64,000 nt of DNA from Photobacterium sp. TLY01 (GCF_021432065.1 NZ_CP090364.1:992001-1056000); one strand, 5' to 3'; shown: positions 35,306-43,203, numbered from the stretch's first letter. The notes: a model not told the origin generated them from the letters alone. Made by a program: numbers and translations.

Positions 35306-35311
35306 GGCCAA

Positions 35312-35338
35312 ATAAGGCTTAGCGGGGCTAAGCCTTAT
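35312..35338. terminator. Terminator after the Q-like gene
   Basis: Perfect 11-bp stem ATAAGGCTTAG / CTAAGCCTTAT, loop CGGGG. It also covers the stop of the leftward gene that follows. Confidence 0.8.
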
Positions 35339-35601
35339 CCTTTCTGTTTGGCATTCGCATATCCATTGAAACTAACTGTAGGTTTGACTGAATTTGATGG
35401 CGATGGTTCTCTGTATCGTTCAGCTAGAGTCATTTTCCGACCGATGACACATCCACCTCCCCAGCCAGCTGAAGACCGTTTGAGGCGCTGTGTCCAACCT
35501 CGTTCAAAGTCGTCGTACTCTCGGCTGTTTGGAGGGTATGGATTGTGATAGTGAGGGCCGGAATTAAATCCTTCATCATACGCATCGCTGTGGCTGCTCA
35601 T
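35335..35601 (-). CDS. Small protein with Rmf-like pattern, 88 aa
   Basis: The N-terminal half AYDEGFNSG...NPYPPNSREYDDFERGWTQ has the G-x4-NPY-x-W spacing of ribosome modulation factor-like and related small phage proteins. A glycine-rich segment and basic tail follow. The ATG lacks a clear ribosome site. The assignment is tentative. Confidence 0.45.
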   Translation of the reverse strand: MSSHSDAYDEGFNSGPHYHNPYPPNSREYDDFERGWTQRLKRSSAGWGGGCVIGRKMTLAERYREPSPSNSVKPTVSFNGYANAKQKG

Positions 35602-35880
35602 GAAATTCAATCATTATGCAATTTGTTGATTTAGGGTGAGTATCGTTAATCGTATTAGAAATTGGCGTATCAATTAGAATTGAATGCGGAATTCCCTGTT
35701 GAATCATCATAGCACCTTTAATTCTGTACTTTTTGATTATGGATATGCTACAGGCATAGTAAAAGAATAATCACCCGTATGGGTGAAGATTAGGTGCGGA
35801 GTTCTTTGTAAGATAACACTGTAAAAACGAATTCTCCTTAATGGAGTGGTTGTTGAAATAACGATTAATAGGAGTTTGAT
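35602..35880. other. AT-rich promoter region before the protease gene
   Basis: About 280 bases, AT-rich, with a small hairpin TCACCC-GTAT-GGGTGA (35771-35786). Expected to hold the autonomous promoter of the protease gene; no confident -35/-10 pair. Confidence 0.4.
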
Positions 35881-36861
35881 ATGAAAGGCACAATGTTTTT
35901 TCTGTTCATGATTATTAATTTCCCATTAATGGCTGGCGATGCGGATATAGATGTAATTAACGGCAATCCAGCTGAGGTTGGAGAGTTTCCAAATATGGTT
36001 TTTCTGGAAATTGACCTTGAAAATGGGTTTGTATCAAATTGTGGTGGGACTTTAATACAAGATGAGTGGGTTCTTACTGCAGCACATTGTATTTATAATG
36101 AATTCGGGAAAATATATAGTAACATTGATGTGATTATTAATGAGCTATATATCCCACCTTCGAATTCAAATAACATTTATAGCTCAGCTGCTGTTATACC
36201 TCATCCGGAATATGATCCTACTTTAGATATTCCAAATAAATTCAGGGATGACATAGCTCTGATATATGTTCCTAATCTTTACAAGTTAATAAATTCTTAT
36301 TTGCCGTCTTTCAATTTCGTGGAGTCAATACCATTTAGTGATTTGGAACTTCAAATAGCAGGCTGGGGTATTACTGAAAGTGGAATGGCATCAAGTAATT
36401 TACAAAAAGGTTCAGTTGGAATGTTGAATTTTTTACAATGCTTGCCATTTTGGTCTGGTTTACTTGATAATTTACCAAATGTTGTATGTATAGAAGTGAT
36501 TAATGAACAAACTGCATGCTTAGGTGATAGTGGTGGACCTTTATACACATCATTAGAAGGTAAGCAAATTCAGGTTGGAATTACGAGTTTTGGTGATGGG
36601 AGTTGTAGTAAAGGAATTGTTCCTGAATTACCAGCAGTATATACAAACGTATCTAGTTATATTGACTTTATAAATGGGGTAATAGTAGATAATGGTGGTC
36701 AACCTGTTGAAGTAATTGATGAAGACATTAGGCGAAGTGCTCCACCATCAAGTGATTCAACATCAGCTGATGATTCTGGAGGAGGGGCTTTTGATTGGTT
36801 TGTAATATTAATAACTTTAGTATTCCTCTTTAAGTATCGGTTTTTCAAAGTAAAAAAATAG
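35881..36861 (+). CDS. Secreted trypsin-like serine protease with GlyGly-CTERM tail
   Basis: A 326-residue S1-family protease with a signal peptide, catalytic His69 (TAAHC), Asp124 (DDIAL) and Ser217 (GDSGGP). The C-terminus has a Ser/Pro/Asp-rich linker, GGG, one hydrophobic helix (FDWFVILITLVFLF) and a basic end: the GlyGly-CTERM signal handled by rhombosortase and type II secretion in Vibrionaceae. The gene is much more AT-rich than the flanking phage genes, so recently acquired. AGGAG precedes the ATG. It may confer a secreted or surface protease on the lysogen. Confidence 0.88.
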   Translation: MKGTMFFLFMIINFPLMAGDADIDVINGNPAEVGEFPNMVFLEIDLENGFVSNCGGTLIQDEWVLTAAHCIYNEFGKIYSNIDVIINELYIPPSNSNNIYSSAAVIPHPEYDPTLDIPNKFRDDIALIYVPNLYKLINSYLPSFNFVESIPFSDLELQIAGWGITESGMASSNLQKGSVGMLNFLQCLPFWSGLLDNLPNVVCIEVINEQTACLGDSGGPLYTSLEGKQIQVGITSFGDGSCSKGIVPELPAVYTNVSSYIDFINGVIVDNGGQPVEVIDEDIRRSAPPSSDSTSADDSGGGAFDWFVILITLVFLFKYRFFKVKK

Positions 36862-36870
36862 TCAGCATTA

Positions 36871-36898
36871 GAATAGTCTCAAATATCTGAGACTATTC
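36871..36898. terminator. Terminator after the protease gene
   Basis: Perfect 11-bp stem GAATAGTCTCA / TGAGACTATTC with loop AATATC, followed by TCTATTTT. Confidence 0.85.
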
Positions 36899-36966
36899 TC
36901 TATTTTAAGACATCATTAGTTTTTTTAATGCATATAATTGATAGTTAATAGAATTTTTGATTAAGA

Positions 36967-38004
36967 ATGCACATGAATATTGAATTATTTTCTGAGTTGG
37001 TTCGGTATTTATATGATGGAATGATTAAAGATGATTATAGTGAGTTTTTGAATTTACTGAAAGATGTTACGAGAAGTAATAAAGCGGTATTGTGTACGGG
37101 GAGTGATTTACATCTAGATGTTGATAGTGAATCTTGGAGGGAGCCAATACATTCATGGTTTGATATTGTTGAGGATGATCCTTTAACAAAAATTGCATTG
37201 TCATTGAAACCAGGTGTACTAATCACTACCACCCCAGCGATACATGATTGTATTAATGGCACTAAATTTCATAAGATTTACAATGATGTGGAAGCGTATC
37301 ATGTATCTGGTTTTCATAATGTTATTAATAATATCCCTATTACTCTATCGATAAACAGGTCTAAAAGTCACCATGAGTATAGTCGTGACATTAATAATCT
37401 TATTAGCGTTCTGTCTAAACATGTTTCCCAATGCATGTTAATTAAAAGTGGCAAACAAAATCATGAGTTTAGAAAGAATTTGATACTTCCATTAATGGAG
37501 TTTTGTAATTTTCCAGTATGCGTGCTAGACGCAAGATGTAATATTATCGATATGAATTCAAATTTTTGCAAATGGGTGATTGAAAGAAGAGGGGATATTA
37601 ACACATATAAATTGAACTTTCAGTTTCATTCAGATCAAGCTCTCCTTGAGAGGAATGTTAATCAATTTAATTTTATTGGGTTTAGCGAGTTCGTATTACA
37701 TGATGGTTCACTTATTAGGCTGCTTCCAGCTCCATCTGAATCGGGTAAGACCCGGATTTTTTTGACGATTGTTTCTTACCATACAGTAGATACTGAATGG
37801 TGTATAAAAGCCTACAGCCTAACACCTAAAGAGAAAAGGCTTGTGGACGGGTTAATTGATGGATTAAGTTTGCAAGAATTTTCAGAAAAATATTATGTAT
37901 CTATGAATACAGTTAAAACGCAAATGAAGTCTATCTTTAGAAAAACAAATACACACTCTCAGCAAAGTCTGATTGCCAAAGTTCTGGGAAAAACTGTTTA
38001 CTAA
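36967..38004 (+). CDS. Phage-borne LuxR-type regulator
   Basis: A 345-residue protein. The N-terminal about 260 residues have no clear family pattern but look like two sensor-like regions (one PAS-like near 165-260). The C-terminus (about 285-340, LTPKEKRLVDGLIDGLSLQE...) is a LuxR/GerE HTH. It is AT-rich like the protease gene. A start two codons later is equally possible, and no good ribosome site is seen. Its stop overlaps that of the convergent SRAP gene. Targets unknown; the protease or phage induction are candidates. Confidence 0.8.
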   Translation: MHMNIELFSELVRYLYDGMIKDDYSEFLNLLKDVTRSNKAVLCTGSDLHLDVDSESWREPIHSWFDIVEDDPLTKIALSLKPGVLITTTPAIHDCINGTKFHKIYNDVEAYHVSGFHNVINNIPITLSINRSKSHHEYSRDINNLISVLSKHVSQCMLIKSGKQNHEFRKNLILPLMEFCNFPVCVLDARCNIIDMNSNFCKWVIERRGDINTYKLNFQFHSDQALLERNVNQFNFIGFSEFVLHDGSLIRLLPAPSESGKTRIFLTIVSYHTVDTEWCIKAYSLTPKEKRLVDGLIDGLSLQEFSEKYYVSMNTVKTQMKSIFRKTNTHSQQSLIAKVLGKTVY

Positions 38005-38552
38005 ACCTTTGAAATTTCGATGTGGTTCTTAGAGCTTCTTGAAATTACACAGCTTTGAATCCATTCGTATATATCTTCTTGGTTGATAATGACAGGTATT
38101 CTATGATGAACAGGTTTACAAATCTCATTCGCTTTCGTGGTCAGCGTTACAAGCAACGGCTGTTCACCTTCAAACCAGATACCGGCCATGTAGAGTGGCT
38201 GTCCTTCAGGGTGGCTAAAAAAGTACTTCTGTTTTTTGGTACCACCTTCATCACGCCATTCGTACCAACCTGAGCAGGGCACAATGCAACGATGGGTTTG
38301 CATGGCACTGCGCCAGGTGGGTTTTTGCATAGCAGTTTCTGCCTGTGCGTTGATCAGCAGTTTCTTCGACCAGTTGGGCTGAATGCCCCAGTGCATGTCC
38401 AGCTGCTCCAGGCCATTCGGGCTGCTGATCACAGTCGATACTTTTTGCGTTGGCCGCAGATCGGAATTTTCTTCCGCTTCGAACCGAATGCGAAGCTCGT
38501 CCGATACCTGATTGTTCAGCATGTTAGCCAGAATGTTGAGCCGTCCGCACAT
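38001..38552 (-). CDS. SRAP / YedK-HMCES family protein
   Basis: A 183-residue protein of the SOS-response-associated peptidase family, which forms a thiazolidine crosslink to abasic sites in single-stranded DNA. Cys2 (MCGRLN) must be exposed by methionine removal, which fixes the start at 38552; GGAGG lies upstream. The active-site Asn (INAQAET), Glu (GWYEW) and His (HHRIPVI) are present. Divergent from umuDC. Confidence 0.92.
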   Translation of the reverse strand: MCGRLNILANMLNNQVSDELRIRFEAEENSDLRPTQKVSTVISSPNGLEQLDMHWGIQPNWSKKLLINAQAETAMQKPTWRSAMQTHRCIVPCSGWYEWRDEGGTKKQKYFFSHPEGQPLYMAGIWFEGEQPLLVTLTTKANEICKPVHHRIPVIINQEDIYEWIQSCVISRSSKNHIEISKV

Positions 38553-38629
38553 GGTATACCTCCATTTGAAATCGCTAATATTGAACTTGATCAGTATTGA
38601 CCAAGAGCAAAACTGTGCCCACAATGATA

Positions 38630-38645
38630 CTGTATAAATAAACAG
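38630..38645. promoter_or_regulatory. LexA box between SRAP and umuDC
   Basis: CTGTATAAATAAACAG fits CTG-N10-CAG, and with flanks TA...TA matches the strong SOS-box consensus. It lies 11 bp before umuD and 78 bp before the divergent SRAP gene. Confidence 0.9.
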
Positions 38646-38655
38646 TATATCCAGT

Positions 38656-39063
38656 ATGAAAGTAATCCCAATATCAGCAAGTGCAGGTATAACAGGCTTT
38701 GAAAGCCCTGCTGCCGATTATCAACAACTACCTCTGAGCTTAGATGAACTCTTGGTGGAGCACCCGAGTGCGACATTTATAGGCCGAGCTTGTGGACGCA
38801 GTATGGAAGGCGTGGGCATTTACGATGGTGACATTCTCATTGTTGATCGTCATGTGCAGGTTCAAAACATGGATGTGGTTGTTGCGAACATCAACGGTGA
38901 GTTTGTTTGTAAGCTGGTTGATACCAAACAGCGGCGGCTTTTATCGGCTTCGCCTGGCTATCCACCTATGTGGATTTCTGAAGTAGATCAGTTCTCGGTC
39001 GAGGGAGTCGTTGTGCGTTCTATTCGCTGTCACCGCCAAAGCCGGCTGCTAACGGAACAATAA
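38656..39063 (+). CDS. umuD: UmuD-like SOS mutagenesis protein
   Basis: A 135-residue S24 peptidase. The probable cleavage point is T13-G14 in TGFESPAADY, the catalytic Ser is 49 (GRSM) and the Lys is 86 (FVCK). Cleaved UmuD' would join UmuC as a translesion polymerase. No ribosome binding site precedes the ATG; the LexA box is only 11 bp away, so the message may have a very short leader. Two bases separate it from umuC. Confidence 0.92.
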   Translation: MKVIPISASAGITGFESPAADYQQLPLSLDELLVEHPSATFIGRACGRSMEGVGIYDGDILIVDRHVQVQNMDVVVANINGEFVCKLVDTKQRRLLSASPGYPPMWISEVDQFSVEGVVVRSIRCHRQSRLLTEQ

Positions 39064-39065
39064 GT

Positions 39066-40322
39066 ATGTATGCCTTAGTTGATGCGAACGCTTTCTACTG
39101 TAGTGCTGAGCAAGTTTTCAGGCCGGATCTGCGCGGCCGTCCGATGGTTGTTCTGAGCAACAACGATGGCTGTGTGGTTGCCGCGAATCGGCAGGCTAAG
39201 GAGGCTGGCGTTGAGAAGTTCAAAGCCTACTTTGAAATGCGGGCTATGTGCGAAGCGCGGGGCGTGATTGCCTGTTCTTCAAACTATGAGTTGTATGGTG
39301 ATCTCTCCGCGAAAATGATGCAAGTGATCGGCAGGTTCGCTCCTGAGCAGCATGTGTATTCTATTGATGAATCGTTTCTGGCATTTCATCGTTGTGAGAA
39401 AGCGATTCCAGATTTGTTGGTGCATGGCCAGCAGCTGCGGCGAGCTGTGTGGAAAGAATGTCGGCTGCCCGTTTGTGTTGGCATTGGCCCGACGCTGACG
39501 CTGTCAAAAGTTGCAAACCATGCGGCTAAAAAGGTTGAGGGTTACCACGGTGTTTGTGTGATCGACAACGAACCGCAGAGAACAGCGATATTGGGGCAGA
39601 TGAAAACGTCAGACGTTTGGGGAATTGGCTCCCGGATTCGCAAGCGGCTGGAATTCATGGGAATCAATACCGCGCTACAGCTGGCAAGAATGCCGCCGGG
39701 CATTGCCCGTAAAGAGTTCAATGTAGAAGTCGAGCGTACTGTCCGTGAGTTAAACGGGGAAGTCTGTAAAGGCTGGGACGAAGCAAGAGCAGACAAGAAG
39801 CAGATATTCAGCACGCGAAGTGTTGGGGAACGCATTACTTGTCCGCAAATGTTACGTCAGGCGATCTGCAAACATGCTGCAATTGCTGCTGAGAAACTCA
39901 GGCAGCAGCAATCGCTGGTACGTACAATGATGGTCTTCGCTGCGAACTCACCGTATGACGAAAAGCCGCAAGGCTTTAAGACGGTATACCGATTTGCTTT
40001 TCCAACAGACGATACGGTGGCGATCACGAAGGCTGTTGCAGCACAACTGGCAGCACTCTATAAGCCTGATGTGCGGTACTACAAAATCGGGGTCGGTTTC
40101 ATCGACCTGACCAGCGGCAAGCACAAGCAAGAAGACTTGTTTGATGATTCACCCAGTAACCCGGCCCTGATGAAAGCGTTCGACGGGTTGAATCAGAAGT
40201 ACGGCAGCGGGGCGTTGTTTCTGGCTGCTCAGGGCATCGATCCCCGTTGGGCAATGAGGCGAGAATTTCTCTCGCCTCAGTACACCACCAAGTGGCGGGA
40301 CTTACCGAAGGTGCGGTGTTGA
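39066..40322 (+). CDS. umuC: UmuC-like Y-family DNA polymerase
   Basis: A 418-residue translesion polymerase V catalytic subunit. Palm residues are Asp6 (LVDANAFY) and Asp101-Glu102 (SIDESF), with the C-terminal UmuC-specific domain (QKYGSGALFLAAQG...). Full length, forming an operon with umuD. It is phage-borne, so it adds SOS mutagenesis in the lysogen. Confidence 0.94.
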   Translation: MYALVDANAFYCSAEQVFRPDLRGRPMVVLSNNDGCVVAANRQAKEAGVEKFKAYFEMRAMCEARGVIACSSNYELYGDLSAKMMQVIGRFAPEQHVYSIDESFLAFHRCEKAIPDLLVHGQQLRRAVWKECRLPVCVGIGPTLTLSKVANHAAKKVEGYHGVCVIDNEPQRTAILGQMKTSDVWGIGSRIRKRLEFMGINTALQLARMPPGIARKEFNVEVERTVRELNGEVCKGWDEARADKKQIFSTRSVGERITCPQMLRQAICKHAAIAAEKLRQQQSLVRTMMVFAANSPYDEKPQGFKTVYRFAFPTDDTVAITKAVAAQLAALYKPDVRYYKIGVGFIDLTSGKHKQEDLFDDSPSNPALMKAFDGLNQKYGSGALFLAAQGIDPRWAMRREFLSPQYTTKWRDLPKVRC

Positions 40323-40325
40323 TGA

Positions 40326-40934
40326 TTAACCTTTTAGTTTTTTGTTGATGGCTTCAACTATGTTAGTCAGAAGTTCGCTTAACGGGCCAGCAACAGTTAC
40401 GCTCTGTTGTTGAACCTCTTGCTGATTGTTAAAAGTAAACTTGATTAATGTAAGCATTAATGTAAGTCCAACACCTAACATAAATGCAACTAAAGTAATG
40501 ATTGAGCCGGCTGACAACATAGGATCCATAAGACTTTTCTTTGCAGGAGCATTTTTTTGTGAAGGCGTGTCTTTGCTCGCTTGTTTGCTTTCTGATGACT
40601 TTTGAGGTTGAGAGTCAGTAGATTGGTGGTTACTTTGTAGAGTTACAGATTGTGCAGATTGCATTTGCAAATCTTTAATATGGCTGATGGATTTCGTTGT
40701 GGAGCAAAGCCCTACAATCAAAAATGCGACAGCAAGAAGCATCACAACGGCAAAAGATACACCTTTTAGCCATAGAAAAGTTGTCTGTTCTTTTATTCTG
40801 AAATCAACTTCTCTTTCATTTTGTAACGATGTGCCTGTAGGTAATGGACCATCGCTCAAATCAGCACTTGGATCAATCGTCCCAACACTGCTTGCTGGTA
40901 TAGTTGTACCTGCCTGATCATCATCAATTGCCAT
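40326..40934 (-). CDS. Two-TM membrane protein of unknown function
   Basis: A 202-residue protein with an acidic N-terminus, TM1 at about 55-77, a Ser/Gln/Lys-rich loop of about 60 residues, TM2 at about 140-165, and a short C-terminal tail. No family recognised. It lies downstream of the ImmA-like gene in the same direction, behind a terminator hairpin; a start at 40949 would lie in that hairpin. Confidence 0.6.
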   Translation of the reverse strand: MAIDDDQAGTTIPASSVGTIDPSADLSDGPLPTGTSLQNEREVDFRIKEQTTFLWLKGVSFAVVMLLAVAFLIVGLCSTTKSISHIKDLQMQSAQSVTLQSNHQSTDSQPQKSSESKQASKDTPSQKNAPAKKSLMDPMLSAGSIITLVAFMLGVGLTLMLTLIKFTFNNQQEVQQQSVTVAGPLSELLTNIVEAINKKLKG

Positions 40935-40938
40935 CAAA

Positions 40939-40964
40939 AAGGCCCTCATTTATTAGAGGGCCTT
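40939..40964 (-). terminator. Terminator/attenuator between the ImmA-like and two-TM genes
   Basis: Leftward: AAGGCCCTC / GAGGGCCTT 9-bp stem and T5. The GAGGG that could serve as ribosome site of the next gene is inside the stem. Confidence 0.75.
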
Positions 40965-40997
40965 AGAGTATATGGAATATCTCTGGTAATCAATTAA

Positions 40998-41510
40998 TTA
41001 GGCGCTAATTGATAGAACACCTAAGTTTTTGAGTCTGAATTGCATCGCAACTTGAGATACTTTGAAGTGGCTTGCAAGCTCTACAATTGAGGAAATTTTC
41101 AAATTATAAATAAAGTGCCGAATGGCATCATCCGGCATGAGTAACTCGGCAGCAAAGTTGTTTGCTTCTCTTTCTTCCCAAGCAACAGAGTCAGTAGAGA
41201 ATGACCCTGGATAATCTCTACGTTTACCTGCTCCTGGGTAGACGTGTCCTAGTACATGGTGTCCAATTTCATGCGCAAGAGTGAATCTCTGTCGGTTGGG
41301 CGAATCACATAGGTTTGCATAGGCAAACTTACGCCCATCATCTGTTACTTCAGCATAACCGCTGAGTGACTGCATTTCGTCTAAACCGGGATCAAAAGGG
41401 GATATATACCCTACATCGATGCCAAGATTGCTTGCTATAGCCTCAATATTTACAGGAACACGCCTATCCCAATATTTATCAAGGACTTGCTTAACTGCTG
41501 GCATTCCCAT
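40998..41510 (-). CDS. ImmA/IrrE-family metalloprotease
   Basis: A 170-residue zinc protease with the HEIGH motif (His80, Glu81, His84) and a downstream EREANNFAAELLMP helix carrying the third ligand. ImmA-type proteases cleave XRE repressors in other mobile elements. AGGAG precedes the ATG. No XRE partner is adjacent, but the phage has two repressors at 29.6-31.2 kb. Substrate unknown. Confidence 0.88.
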   Translation of the reverse strand: MGMPAVKQVLDKYWDRRVPVNIEAIASNLGIDVGYISPFDPGLDEMQSLSGYAEVTDDGRKFAYANLCDSPNRQRFTLAHEIGHHVLGHVYPGAGKRRDYPGSFSTDSVAWEEREANNFAAELLMPDDAIRHFIYNLKISSIVELASHFKVSQVAMQFRLKNLGVLSISA

Positions 41511-41604
41511 TATTTTTCTCCTAATGGCACAAATAGCACAGTGGTATGTTCCTCTGTGCTTGGTACCTAGTCTTTTGTCGTGCTCTTTAGCTCATCTACA
41601 CAAA

Positions 41605-41731
41605 CTGTGTGAATCACACAGATCGTCTAATTGACACAACGTAAATTATAGCAATTAGAAAAAAAACTCAATTTTTTTGATAAGAATTACTGTGTAAAAT
41701 CACAGTGTTGAAATTCACATTTTAAATGTGA
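41605..41731. promoter_or_regulatory. Cluster of palindromes upstream of the ImmA-like gene
   Basis: CTGTGTGA-A-TCACACAG (41605-41621, perfect), ACTGTG-N6-CACAGT (41689-41706) and TCACATTT-T-AAATGTGA (41715-41731, perfect). All share TGTG/CACA cores, so may be sites of one dimeric regulator. Confidence 0.65.
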
Positions 41732-41742
41732 TTCATGTCACA
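41727..41742. promoter_or_regulatory. Consensus CRP site
   Basis: TGTGA-TTCATG-TCACA, flanked by AAA on the left: a full match to the CRP core consensus. It is centred about 70 bp before the predicted start of the late promoter, a class I activator position. Confidence 0.65.
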
Positions 41743-41768
41743 TGATGCATACATCTAGTGCCTGAGTG

Positions 41769-41797
41769 TTGACACTCACCCCCAAATGAAGCAAAAT
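41769..41797 (+). promoter_or_regulatory. Candidate late promoter (pR'-like)
   Basis: TTGACA, 17-bp spacer, CAAAAT. A perfect -35, a fair -10. Transcription would begin near 41804 and meet the terminators below at once. Confidence 0.6.
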
Positions 41798-41810
41798 TCC
41801 CACAGTGCAA

Positions 41811-41887
41811 AACCTCGCCCACTCGGCGGGGTTTTTTGTTATCTGCTGTTTTGTCTCTTGTCAGACCGCCATTCCGGCGGTTTTTTT
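41811..41887 (+). terminator. Two tandem terminators before the lysis genes
   Basis: AACCTCGCC-CACTC-GGCGGGGTT with six T (41811-41837) and ACCGCC-ATTCC-GGCGGT with a T-run (41865-41887). Their position just after the promoter is that of a Q-responsive tR'. Confidence 0.85.
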
Positions 41888-41904
41888 ATGTCTGAAATTC
41901 GCCT

Positions 41905-42117
41905 ATGAAAGAGAAAATCATTACTTGGTTCGCCTACTTCTGGGCGGGTTTCACTGGCTTTTTTTCGAGCCTGTCATTCAACGAAGTGGGCGTGCTGGTT
42001 TCTATTATTGCCACGCTCATCACCATGTTTGTGAACTGGTATTACAAACGCCGCACCTTGCAGGTACTGGAAAACCACCCGGATACAAGGAAAGCCTATG
42101 AACAAATGGAAGACTAG
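41905..42117 (+). CDS. Holin-like protein
   Basis: A 70-residue protein with a hydrophobic segment at about 8-25 and a second at 26-47, then a charged tail (YYKRRTLQVLEN...). The size and position before the endolysin indicate a class II holin that permits lysis. It overlaps the endolysin gene by 20 bp. Confidence 0.82.
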   Translation: MKEKIITWFAYFWAGFTGFFSSLSFNEVGVLVSIIATLITMFVNWYYKRRTLQVLENHPDTRKAYEQMED

Positions 42118-42679
42118 CGGCGGCTGTGTAGTCGCCGTGGTGTTGGGGCTGGTGTTCACCACAAATACTGAACTGAAAACCAGTGAAAACGGTTTAAAGC
42201 ACATTGCTGATTATGAAGGCTGCATGGTCGCAGCTTACCAATGCAGCGCCGATAAATGGACATTAGGGCTGGGCCACACACAAAACGTGAAAGAAGGCGA
42301 TGTGGCAAGTTACCGCGACATGGCCGACTGGTTTATTGATGATGTTCAGTTGGCAGAGCGGGTGGTTGATCGGCTGCTCAACGCCAATGTTAGCCAGGCC
42401 CAATACGATATGAGCGTCAGCTTCGTATTCAATTTGGGCGCTGGGAATTTTGCTCGTTCCACCTTTCTGAAAAAACTAAATGCTGATGATGAAACGGCCT
42501 GCGATGAACTGACCCGCTGGGTGTTTGTGAACGGGAAAGATTGCAGGGTGGCTGCCAACAACTGTGCGGGGATTGTGAAGCGCCGCCAGTCTGAACGGGA
42601 GATTTGCCTCAATGGTTACTCGGTTCAAAACCTACGGACTAGCAGTACTGGCGCTACTGTTGGCCGTCGTATTTATTGA
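42098..42679 (+). CDS. SAR endolysin, GH24 lysozyme
   Basis: A 193-residue muramidase. The N-terminal weakly hydrophobic segment (about 9-22, GCVVAVVLGLVFTT) is a signal-anchor-release type. The catalytic Glu is in ADYEGC, and LGLGHT is the GH24 core. It cuts the cell wall after release from the membrane by the holin. Confidence 0.9.
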   Translation: MNKWKTSGGCVVAVVLGLVFTTNTELKTSENGLKHIADYEGCMVAAYQCSADKWTLGLGHTQNVKEGDVASYRDMADWFIDDVQLAERVVDRLLNANVSQAQYDMSVSFVFNLGAGNFARSTFLKKLNADDETACDELTRWVFVNGKDCRVAANNCAGIVKRRQSEREICLNGYSVQNLRTSSTGATVGRRIY

Positions 42680-43007
42680 TAACTGCCTGACCACCCGTAA
42701 GCTGAAAGCCGCTCTGGCAGAAAAGGCCAGTGTCGCGCAGCAACTGACGCAGGCAATTTCCGTCAATCAGTCGATGGAACAAACCGTGGCATATCTGGAA
42801 GCCGTCGCAGCGCGTGAGCGTTTGGCTGCTGAACAGGCAGCGCAGCAACGTAAGCAGTGGGAAGCCAACGCCACACAGGCCAGACAGCAAATAGACAAGG
42901 ATATTGCCAATGCGGAGTGTGCTGATTTGCCTATTCCTGGTGCTGACCGCTGGGTGTACTACCACCAAAACGCAGGTGGTGACGCAATACAAAACCAAAC
43001 TGATTAA
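42612..43007 (+). CDS. Rz-like inner-membrane spanin
   Basis: A 131-residue protein with an N-terminal TM (about 8-25) and a coiled coil rich in Ala, Gln and Arg. It overlaps the end of the endolysin gene by 68 bp in another frame. With the nested Rz1-like lipoprotein it forms the spanin that fuses the membranes. Confidence 0.85.
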   Translation: MVTRFKTYGLAVLALLLAVVFIDNCLTTRKLKAALAEKASVAQQLTQAISVNQSMEQTVAYLEAVAARERLAAEQAAQQRKQWEANATQARQQIDKDIANAECADLPIPGADRWVYYHQNAGGDAIQNQTD

Positions 43008-43203
43008 ACCGCCTGCCACTTACTTACTTTCCTGCACTCAGCCATACCATTCACCACCGCAAACCTGGGGCGATGCCGCAAGGCGCGATCCTGTCTGGCT
43101 GATGTATTTCGATTTATGTGCATCTCGCATTGAAAATCTGCGTCGGTGTTATGACGACCCCGAGCAGTGCGGAACCTTGCCCGAGGGGATCAATGAACAA
43201 TGA
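42910..43203 (+). CDS. Rz1-like spanin lipoprotein
   Basis: A 97-residue protein starting inside Rz in a different frame, with a lipobox (LVLTAGC) and a proline-containing region. Longer than classical Rz1; the C-terminal part beyond Rz is cysteine-rich. The start at 42910 is chosen over TTG at 42904. Confidence 0.8.
   Translation: MRSVLICLFLVLTAGCTTTKTQVVTQYKTKLIKPPATYLLSCTQPYHSPPQTWGDAARRDPVWLMYFDLCASRIENLRRCYDDPEQCGTLPEGINEQ

Noticed and set aside
42686..42698. CTGACCACCCG at the Rz start, resembling the early-repeat loop
   Set aside because: No pairing stem around it and no CGTGCAATGA box nearby; coincidence.
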